Shown: positions 25,001-36,800 of the stretch, in pieces
Layout of the letters: each line of letters begins with the position of its first letter
Position numbering within the stretch: the first letter of the stretch is position 1
Source of the DNA: Tridacna crocea
Taxonomy: Eukaryota; Mollusca; Bivalvia; Cardiida; Cardiidae
Reading direction: 5' to 3'
Assembly (NCBI GenBank): GCA_943736015.1
Contig: OX031063.1
Span: forward strand, 34,874,172 to 34,938,171
DNA length: 64,000 nt
Program-made: the position numbers and the translations under genes
Notes under the pieces: generated by a model
The model's input: the letters and a program-made list of their open reading frames with translations, nothing else
What the model was told of the DNA's origin: nothing
Database searches by the model: none

Positions 25001-28000
25001 CCGGACGGATCGCTATTCCCAAAAGCACTAAAAGAACCGTCATTATGTTGATATGTCAACTCTTTTTGGTATCCTTGAATTAAAGAAAAAACATCACACT
25101 TTTTATTGATCACAAAGTCAAAGAACACTTGGTATTGTAAATTCTACGGCCTGTTATAGTTAGAGTATGTAAGTTCGAATATAAAAGCGATTTTGGGTCA
25201 AGGGAAGTCGAATGTCACTTAGAGTAAAAAATTGTTATTTGCAATGGGTACATACTCGTAAAATCATTTTGATATTAAGGTGAAAAAATGTAGCTTTCTC
25301 TCAATCGACAGAGTTTTTTTGTTTTTATTTTACATGTATTTGTAACCTTTCCTCGTAAACTCTGCTTTTTTTATGTCGAAAAAGAAGCTACTATAGCTGA
25401 GCATCTAGATATCGAATTAATAATAGTGGTCCAGCACATTATCCCCTTCCTGAACCCAGTTTATCCCTTCCAGCGTCAAAGAAGAAAAGTAGGCTATCTG
25501 ATCCTTAAACTGCTGAAAAGTTAAGCGAAAATGTCCACTCAATAACAAAAACCTAAATTTTGCAGTTCCATAATTTTTTTAAAAAAACAAATTACTGTAT
25601 CGGACACTGTAGGTCAAAGATCAGACTGCACATTTTGTGCAGTCTGATCTTTATCTACACTGGCCGCAAAAAGCGATCCAAGTTGCTCTTAGCAGCCTTA
25701 GGGCTAACACGTTACCCGTTTATTTGCACCTATATTAAGTTTCTTACAACCAGTAGCTGGATAAGATATGTTGAGTTTCATGATGATCTTTCAAGACCAA
25801 CTTTCACTTTGTTACAAAAGGTATACTATCTGCAAATCACTTAATTTTGAAAGTCTAAAGTCTACAGCTAAAGTTGAAAATACATGTACGCCTGCCGCAA
25901 ATTAACCACCAAGGTAAGTAATGACTGCGACAAAAGCTGATCTAAATAAAATAAAAGTTCGTAATGCAGATTTTCTAACCTTTAACCATGTAACCCTTGG
26001 ATTTCTGGAAGGTGGCATCGTCCAAGTTGTTGGTAATTTCGAGGTACTTCGTAATGAAGATGTTTGGTGCAAAGTTTAGCATGTTTTGTTCGCCGCATCC
26101 ATATGGCATCTTTAACAAACTGTCCAACCCATGTATACTAGGTCCCATCAAGTCCCCTGAAGTTTAAGGTATTTTTCTTTTTAATTATTAATCCGATCAC
26201 CCCGATAACTAATGAATTGCTCTGGAAATAGGGGCCTTGTTGCATTTGCAGCATGCATTGACATATCAATATGCGCAGTTCGGGCTGGCTGCCTTTGCTT
26301 TAAGCTTTCACCGAATTTTCTCCGTGCCCAAGGACAGTTCTTCATCTTAATTCATCCAACTGTTAGGCAATGAAAATATAACTATGTGTGACGACTTGCA
26401 TGGTATAACTCATTACCAAACGATCGAAAGCATTTGTAGACGACAAAACAAAAGTGACTGAAAATTTGAAATTTGTTTTGTGAAGGGTAGCAAACATTGT
26501 GGGAAAAAGGAGAAAATGCTGATTACCAGACAAAGACAATTTCGCAGACAAGGAATTCGTAAGTGACACAAGGTCTAGGTTCTTCGACATGGTAGCAAAC
26601 CTTGTAGGGAAAGGAGAGAATGCTGGCAACCAGCACTTTCACCTTTTCCCACGATGTTTTCAAAAGCCTCTCCAATCAAGAGTCAAAACTCTGGATTGTG
26701 TGGGAAAGGGTTAATCTATTTTTTTACAAAAACCATAGTGATACCTACCAATAACTGATACCGTCACCTGTTCGGAGCCACTCACGGTACTTGGTGGAAA
26801 AGATATTGGTACTGTGGTACTGTACTCTGACTGCTGGCTCAGATCTAATAACACAGGGAAGTTGTATTCTTTCGGGGTACCTTCGGGCTGAATAATGTTT
26901 AAAAAATGTATAAATAAGTACGTAAATAATTATTCAAAAAAAGATATAATAAAAAAGAAATAATCTTTTCCCATGACATAATTTTACGTGCACTCTTCGG
27001 TACGGAAGTCTGACTGTTTGTTATAATCTAGTTTCTTTTGATTTTTCACAATCAAAATCGCGGTGAGTTGTAACATGAATAATGAACAAAAACAATAGGA
27101 AACTATGGGAAAGTTTACTGCGGTTATGAAAATATCCCTCTTTATTCGCATAAAAAAGTAAGAAATCTGTGCTAACGGGCGTCACAGAAAACTACAAGAG
27201 ACCGTAAAATTTCTTAGAATAAATTGTCAATCTTTTACCTTGAAAACGCATGAAATATTCAGTTCTTGACTCAATATTGTTAGTATGCTAAGGTATGGCC
27301 AAAATAAACATAAAATCCTCATAATTTTTCCACTTGTCAGTATGTATTCTATGTATGAAATAGTATTATGTACTCCATTTATAAATCTGGATAGACCTAA
27401 GTTATAAACGGCGATTTTATAAATGGCAGTTAGATTGCTCTCAGTTTTATCGAGTGCAGTAAATACCTAAAAGGTGTTTGTTATGCTCAGATTAATCACT
27501 ACTAGTTGCATGACCCGCAAATTCGAACAAATGGCATTACTGGTTAACTATACAGTGTCTGTTCGCTTCAAGAAAAGTGAGTTATCTCACCTCTCTGAAA
27601 TGAAGCTGCAAACTTCAATGATTTAACTTCAAAATAGGTTGCTACTACAAGAACTAAAATAGAAGTTTGGTGCTGTCCTACCTCGACTATTAGCTGTTTC
27701 TTCATGGCATCTGCCGCAAATAAAGATTGGGCTTGGACATGTAGGTCTATCTTACCGATACGCCTTGGAATAATTGGGAAATAGACGGCTGTGGCAGAAT
27801 TAGGTTCTATCTGTGTAAAACATGACAAGAGAATGATCAGATGTAAGTACATGTTTGAGATGTTAATCATAATTCAATTGTTGCAAAAATCCTCCTTTCT
27901 TTTTGTTGTGCGAAAATATTTTTTTTTTTTAATTTTGCAGGGAAAAAATAGCACCCGCTAGAAACAAGCAATTGCTTTTTTTCTCACAATATTTTCCATT

Positions 28001-30782
28001 TAATTATGACATGATTCGTTTTTAAGTGTCACTGTGACCAATCTAAATTGATTTAACTCTTTACCACACGAGAAAATTTTAGACTGGTCCAAATTGAAAG
28101 CATTTGCAGACGACAAAATAAAGGTGACTGAAAAATAGAAATTTGTTCTGGGAAGGGTAGAAAACACTGAGGGAAAAGGAGAAAATGCTGGTTACCAGCA
28201 TTTTCTCCTTTTCCCACAGTGTTTTCAAAAGTCTTCTTTCTCATGGGTGTCAAAAGTAGGGATTGTGTGGTGATGGGTTAACCAAGCTAGTACAGTAATT
28301 TATTAAATCCTAAGTATTGCTTCAAGCCTGTACCACATAACACAATTTCAGACTTGTCAAATTAAAAAATCACCGATTTAAATATGGCTCCAATGATGTT
28401 TTTTTCCCTTATGTTTTCAAAAGTGTTCTTCTTTAGGGTCCTTAACCCTTTACTCCATAGATACTCATTTCTACGCATTGCTTGTAGGAGCCTTTGGAAA
28501 ACATTGTGGCAAAAGGTGAAATTACTCGTGACGGGCAATTTCACCTTTTGCCACAATGTTTTCTATGCTATGAAAAGGTGTCATATACACATAAGAAACA
28601 GCTTCATCCCAATTAGGGTCAATGACAGATACATGTTCCATAGAAATGCCTATGGGATAAAGGGTTAAGACTATCTGCAAAAGGGTCCAATAGCTGTTTA
28701 ATAGACAGTATACATCAACAATTGTTCTTATACATATGTTTCGATCAATGTCCGTTGAGCCAACTCGACATTCCAGCTCAACGGCCAGCTCAACAGCAAA
28801 TATATATATATATATATATATATGTGTGTCAAAATCAAAGTCCGTTGAGCCAGCTCGATATTCAAGCTCAACCACCAGCACAACAATAAAAATACTTATA
28901 CATATGTTTCGATCAATGTCTGTTGAGCCAGCTCGAAATTCCAGCTCAACGGCCAGCTTAACAGCAAAAATACATGTATATGTCAAAATCAAAGTCCGTA
29001 GAGCCAGCTCAACATCAAACTCAACTGCCAGCTAAACAGTATAAATACTTATACATATGTTCGATTAATGTCTAATGGGCCAGCTCGACATACCATCTCA
29101 ACAGCAAAAATACATATATACGTCAAAATTAAAGTCCGTTGAGCCAGTTCAACATTCCAGGTCATTCCAGCCAGCTTAACAGTAAAAATACATATATATG
29201 TGTTTCGATCAATGTCCGTTGAGCCTGTTCGACATTCCAGCTCAATCGCCAGCTCAACAGTCAAAATATTTATAATTATGTGTTGATCAATGTCGCTTGA
29301 GCCAGGTCGACATTCTACGTCAATGGTCAGCTCAACAGCAAAAATGCATATATATATATCAAAATCAAAGTCCGTTGAGCCATCTCGACATTCCAGCTCA
29401 ACCGCCAGCTCAACAGTAAAAATGCTTATACATATGTTTCGATCAATGTCCGTTTAGCCAGCTCGAAAATCCAGCTGAACGGCCTGCTAAACAGCAAAAA
29501 TACATATACATGTCGAAATCAAAGTCCGTTGAGCCAGCTCGACAATCCAGCTCAACTGACAATTCAACAGCAAAATTGCTTATACATATGTTTCGATCAA
29601 TGTCCGTTGAGCAAGCTCGACATTCCATCTCAACGGCCAGCTCAACATTAAATATACACACATATATTTATCAAAATCAAAGTCAGTTGGGCCAGCTCGA
29701 CATTCCAGCTCAACCGCCAGCTCAACAGTAAAAATACTTATACAAATGTTTCAATCAATGTCCGTTCAGCCAGCTCGACATTTTAGCTCAAAGGCCAGCT
29801 CAACAGAAAAACTACATATATATGTCAAAATCAAAGCCCGTTAAGCCAGTTTGACATTCGAGCTCAACCGCCAGGTGGACAGTAATTATACATAATTATA
29901 TTTATCAAAATCGAAGTCCATTGAGGCAGCTCGACATTCCAGCTCAACGGCCAGCTCAACAGCAAAAATACATATGTATGTCAAAATCAAAGTTCGTAGA
30001 GCCAGCTCCACATTCCAGCTCAACAGCAAAAATACTAGATCCATGTCCATTGAGCCAGCTCGACATATCAGCTAAAGCGCTAGCTCAACAGAAAAAATAC
30101 TTATACTTATGTTTCGATCAATTTCCGCTGAGCCAGCTCGACATTCCAGCTCAACCGCCGGCTCAACAGTAAAATACTTATAAATATGTTTCGATCAATG
30201 TCCGTTGAGCCAGCTCAACATTCAAGCTCAACAGCCGGCTCAACAGCAAAAATACATACATATGTCAAAATAAAAGCCCGTTGGTGGGCGAGCTGGAATG
30301 TTGAGCTGGCTCAACGGACTTTGATATATATATTGCTGTTGAGTTGGCGGGTGAGCTGGCGGTTGAGCTGCAATGTTGAGCTGGCTCAATGGACTTTGAT
30401 TTTGACATATATATGTATTTTTGCTGTTGAGCTGGCGGTTGAGCTGAAATGTCGAGCTGGCTCATCGGACTTTGATTTTGACAAATATATGTACTTTTGC
30501 TGTTGAACTGGCCTTTGAGCTGGAATGTCTAGCTGGCTCAACGGACATTGATCGAAACGTATGTATAAGTATTTTTACTGTTGAGCTGATGGTTGACCTA
30601 GAATGTCGAGCTTGCTCAACGGATTTTGATTTTGATATATACATATGTATTTTTGCAGTTGAGCTGGTGGTTGAGCTGGAATGTCGAGCTGGCTAAACGG
30701 ACTTTGATTTTGATATATATATGTATTTTGACTGCTGAGCTGGAGGTCGAGCTGGAATGTCAAGCTGGCTTAACGGACTTCG

Positions 30783-30840
<58 letters not shown>

Positions 30841-33800
30841 ATTTTTGCTGTTGAGCTGGCCTTTGAGCTGGAATGTCGAGCTGGATCAACGGACATTGAT
30901 CGAAACATATGTATAAGTATTTTTACTATTCAGCTGGCGGTCGAGCTGGAATGTCGAGCTGGCCCAACTGACTTTGATTTTGATATATGTATTTCTTGCT
31001 TTTGAGCTGGCCGTTGAGCTGGAATGTCGAGCTGGCGCAACGGACATGGATGTAGTGTTTTTGCTGTTGAGCTGGCCTTTGAGCTAGAATGTCAAGCTGG
31101 CTCAACGGACTTTGATTTTGACATGCATATGTATTTTTGCTGTTGAGCTGGCCATTTAGCTGGAATGTCGAACTGGCTCAACAAGGCTGGTTTTGACTTG
31201 AACGTCGATTACTGAGCGTTGAGCCAACTTCACGGACCCATTCATTTTAGCAATGTGTGTTATGGATCAGTGACACACATTTTTTCTTGCAACAATGAGG
31301 TAAAATGTTCCTTGGACCTGCAAACTATTCACTAATATGAAAAAAATGTTTCGACCTATGTCAGCCTGCGCAGATCTGGATCGATTTTTGTGTGCAAAGG
31401 CATGGTGTCAACTTTTCACAGAGCATGACTGTTTTACTCTTTACCTTAACAAATCTCGCGACGTCTGCGGGGTATGCGCTTGTCCACCATGATGTGATGT
31501 GTATATTATCGTAGTCTGGATTTGCCGACAACAGAACGTAAGCCTGAAATAACAAAAGGCTGTGATACAATCTTATCACATAACTTCCCTTGTTTTGACC
31601 CTTATCCTGCTCGATAACTGGAATGAAATTATAAATTCGTTCGTAAAAACCCAAATTTCGTTATTTCAAAGTGTTTTGGGGAATAATATCTCCTTAACGG
31701 ACAGTTTAGAGCCACGTTGCACGTTGTATTCAGTCTGATCTTGATCTACACTGTCCGAAGACGGTCATTTAGTTGAGATTAGCAGCCTAAGGTTTGAGTG
31801 TGATACAGCGAGTTTTTTCCCTTTGTCACACTCGTTTTATACAAGCAAATAGTGCCGTATTTGATCAACGATCTGTATTCATACGCCTACTTTCTGACCC
31901 ATTACTGACCCGGATTTCTCTGCGAAGTTAACTGTCAATATAAGTGATTGTGACAAAGTTTAATTTTTTTTTCATCTGAAGATTCTAGACAAAATCTTTA
32001 TGGCTTGCAACACGCGAAAAGGGGCATTCGGACATTTGCGTAAAGTGTCGTCCCGGATTAGCCTGCGCAGTCCGCGCAGGCTAATCCGAGACGGCACTTT
32101 ACGACTACATTAGATTTTGTGCTACAGTAGACTTGCACAAAACAGAAAAACTGCATAAAAACGAAAAGTGCCGTCTCGGATTAGCTTGCGCGGACTGCGC
32201 AGGCTGATCCGATACGACACTTTACGCAATTCTCCGAATGCCCCTTTTCGCGTGTTGCTGCCCTTATATGAAAGTTTCTTTGGAACGTTTTTTGTCCGTA
32301 ATGCGTCTGTAAAACAATGAATAGGCTTCATGTACATTATGAAGAATATACATAGGCGAGTGGGCGTGTGTATTAACACATCATGAAATACATTTTTTCA
32401 TACACAATTATGTGATAAAAAGAATCTTAAATGATTTTTTTAGGTAAAATTCAATAAACGTATTTAAAAAAATGTTATCAAGCTCGCCAAAGTCTTGCTT
32501 AGTAACATTTTTTCTAGACCCGTTTAGAATATTTTTCTATCTCAGATGTCAACAACTATGAGATTTTTATATCTACAACAAAGTATATTTGAAAATAATA
32601 AATCTAATAATTATCGTTAAATTATTATTAAAGTGAATGCTGTTTTCTTTTTCCTTTATATAATTTTAAATTTCATTAATTTACTTATTCACCAACTTAT
32701 CTATCTGTATATTTTGTGGAAATATTTTTACAAATTTGTATTCAAAATCTCCAGTCAACACCGTGCATTAAACCTTTTGTAAATATTCTGAAAATAAAAT
32801 GCGTACTTCAAAATTTAGAAAAATAATCTCCTGACTTAACCTTTATATGAAAATGCTGTAATAGTTTACTAGTAAATTAGTAAAAGTAAATTAATGTGCT
32901 CTCTTCACTCCCCCCCTTAACACACACACACATACAGAAGATGGACTTACGTAGATGGGCTGTTGAAAATAGTTGAATACGTTCGCTTGAACTATAACTT
33001 TTTCCCCTCTTACGACAGAGTAAGGCAGATGTAGACGAACGAAAAACGGCAAAAACGTCTTCAGCTGTAATATAATATAAATCAGAGCTATTACTGATGC
33101 AAAAACAGGCTCAGTTTTCTCCTTAAAATGATACATCGAATAATTTGAGAAAAATAGAGCATGAGAAACACAGTACTAAGAAACAGAAAATCTGATGATT
33201 TCGTGGATATAAAAAACGGGGTTTATCAGGCTTGCTCACAAATGCAGGGATATACCAAATATGATAGTACTGTTACAGAAAATTCCTACTGCGGTACAAA
33301 TAACAATAATAGATACATGTTTCTATGAGTCTTCAACAGCCAATTTTGAAGAGTATTTGCTTCTTTCCAATACCTCTAGCTGTTTTAATCATTCATTGAC
33401 ATCAGTTTCATTATAATTCAATCAGATATCAATTATTGCTTCCCTTTTGACATGTCTTCAATATTTTCGTCAGAAATGGAATTTATTGCTCTAAGAAACA
33501 TAAGTGCATTGCCTGTCATCAAATTATAGATATCAAAAGTCATCCAAGAAACCTCTGCGACCCTGACATGACTGCAAAGACTGACAAACAGTACAATAGT
33601 CAAACAAACATGTATAACTCACATTCGCAGAGTCAGACAGCCCAAGTCCAGATTTAGGATGAACTGCAAAAGCTGTAGCTACCCATGATGTAATGGTATC
33701 AGGCACCTTGTCTTCAAAAACGACTGTTCCATTCGTTCTAGATGGGTAATAAATAAGTGCAGAATTAAATGGAAGTCACATGTATGTGCTGGCTGAAATC

Positions 33801-36800
33801 ACAATAACTATTTACAGCAATATGATTAATTATTTTAAAATATGTTTACTTATATTTAGGACCGAACGGAAAAATGACGCGTAGAGGTAAAACACACAAT
33901 TTCCATTACAAGTAAAATGTATTTACGTTTATAAAATGTTATCGTAACTGAGCCAAAAGTCCATACAAGGAGACGAAGTACAAAATGTCATATGAGAATG
34001 GGAAGAGTCTGCTAGAATAGTAAAAAAATAACTGTGAGTAGAGTTCGGTCACCCTTTTTGAATGGACAATGATTCTAATTTAACATAAATAACTACTCTG
34101 GTGTCTAGAGAATTATAACGATATTAAAATTAGCCAATATTTTTAAAGCAAAGCCTAGTGGCAGAGAGAAAGTGAAATTATCAATATAAATAAATTCATT
34201 CAAAGACAGGTTAATAGCACATTAGACTTGATATAGATTGTGAAACATTTTTTTTTAAACTGAATTACAGTTGCCCGTGATCATTTTTACTGAATACATA
34301 AACGTAATTCACAACAATACATAATTCACTAAAAAGCTTTTTTTACCAAGATATAAACCTAGATCGCTACTTTATTGCAGGTTAATTAAACCCCATTTTC
34401 ACGAAGTATGTCTCATATATAACTGCATGAAACATTAATAATACAAGTTCAGTGCTCGATATATTTCTAGAACTATACCATAATTGCATGCAATACCAAA
34501 CACAAGTTACAAATTGTCTACAACCAAGTGAAAGCTACATGTATGTAATAGACTACCAACGTGCAGTTTATAAACCACCAATTTTTTTTTTGCTTCTTTT
34601 AAAAAATGATGCGAGTATAAGTTTAACAAACAAAGGTTACACCAATTACTGTGTATCTTTGATGATTGAAACATTTAAATGCATCTATACCTAAATGTCT
34701 TCTTTCTCTATCTATCTATTAGAAGGTTACTCGAAGCTGCTATGACCAGCGCACTTCAGTACATACTTTAGATTTCATGGTTGCTTCTTACAAATTTTGT
34801 GTATACAAACTGTATATGGATTGTAAAGTATAGTTAACATACGTTGTGGCTGATTTCCAGAGCCAGGTTTCTGGGAATAATTTTCTAACCCTTTGAACAG
34901 GTTTCAATTCACTTTTACGAGCAGTGGCACCACCTTTTTCACGAAAGGCCATTGCGGCTGGGGCGGAGAAAGACATCAATGCAACATCGTCCATAACCAT
35001 CCCGCCTCTCATCATTGGCATTGCAACAGGACCTCTCCAATCTGGCGTAGAGTAATTCAAAGAAAAGTCTGTCAAAATAGGGTTTTGTTCGGTTCAAGTT
35101 AATTATGTAACCATAAGTTTTTGCATTGATGTATTTGATTTAGAAAAGGTTTCTGTGCAAGATGTTACAATGAATATTTTTTTTTTTTATAAAACTCGAA
35201 AACTGCAAAGATGGATGGGAACGGAAAACACATTAACCCTTTCCCAAACGACAAATTTTGATCTCTTCCAAACCGAAAGAGTTTGCAGACGACGACTTTA
35301 GATTTTGAGAACTGGTTACGAGCAATTTCTCCTTTTCCCATAGCGTTTTCAAAAGACTTTTACTGCAGACACGTAAAAACCAGGGCTTGCTTGGGAAAGG
35401 GTTAATGTGTAGTCCTGATGATTTTTTTTCATAGATTGCGTTTGGAATCAATTTGAGGATTTCGTTCAAAATCCACGCTCTGCGCAGCATGACTTAAGTC
35501 AGGCTGCATGAAAAAATCCATATACAAGTTTGCCGCTTACGGTAGAAACGAAGTAAAGCCCGGTATATAAAGTAAGTAAAACTATGTCAAACATGCGCTA
35601 TGAAATACGTGGTTTAATGATTCGGCAAAAAGTATCAGCCCATGTCAGCCTGGGTCGAAACTTTTTGTTATTTATGTATTTTCTGCATGGCAATGAAATG
35701 GTCTTTATTATATACCTAGTAGTGAAATCCTGGAATTTCCCAGTGTAATAAATTTTGATATCATCACTAGTGACGTTATCAACTTTTAGTTCCTGACGTC
35801 ATTTGGGAACTACGTTTTTTTTTCGACTACATTTTTTCGACTTTCAAACGCAAAATTACAAATAATGATGTTGATAAGGTATATAATAAATAGAGGATAA
35901 TCAACTGGTTATTTTTGATATGAAAAATATCTCACTCGGACGCGTCGTAAGGCGTTAAAAAAGCTCGTGCTGCGCACTCGTTTTTTCAACGCCTAACAAC
36001 GCATCCTCGTGAGATATTTTTCATATCAAAAACAACCAGTTGATTATCCTCTATTTCTCCTGATTTAGTCTGTTGTAAGACAAATAGAATTCATTGATGT
36101 ACAATTACATGTCGAACTGCTTGATATAATACACCAGGGCCCGTATTCACCAACCATTCTCAAGAATGATCTTGGTCTTATTCTTCAAGATTTCCTGTTT
36201 GTGAAAGTAACAGAACTTTTGATTGGCTAAACCGGATGGTTTAGCCAATCAAAAGTTCTGTTACTTTCACAGTGACAAAATTCTGAAGAAAAAGACTAAG
36301 AATATTCTCAAGAATGGTTGGTGAATACAGACCCAGGGAGATTCCTTAAATCCCTTATGTCAAAACATAGCCCCTTTACAGGTTTCTTGTGCTTGCCAAT
36401 GTCAACATCCATTATCCCTGTCGCTTGTTGAAAATGTATTAAGGATAGAAAACGCGAGGTCGCTTTTAACAGCACTAGGACAAAATAGTTATAGGATAAA
36501 AAACTTATTTATGCAGGTTCTATAGAAATACATTTTGTTATGTCTCCGAGTAAACAAAAGGATTACAAAGACCGCTCCGTTTCATATCAAAGCAAAAAGA
36601 TCGGAACATATCAGAACAAAAAAGTACAGTTTTTTGTTTGGCAATGGGATGGAAATAAAAAATCAATATTAAGACAATATAAGTTTGTTTGCATGTTATC
36701 AAAGATTATATTTACTGCGAGTATGACTGTCAAATCTTAATTATTGTTATTATTATTATTATTATTTTGACAGATACTTAATTCATTCTAGATAGTCTGA

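Noticed and set aside
22335-31005. Many 60-156 codon ORFs with Ser/Thr-rich or Leu/Glu-rich repeats (e.g. [11 protein letters not shown] patterns)
   Set aside because: They are translations of the satellite unit in various frames, follow the 78/155-bp period and appear on both strands. No start context, splice logic or homology.
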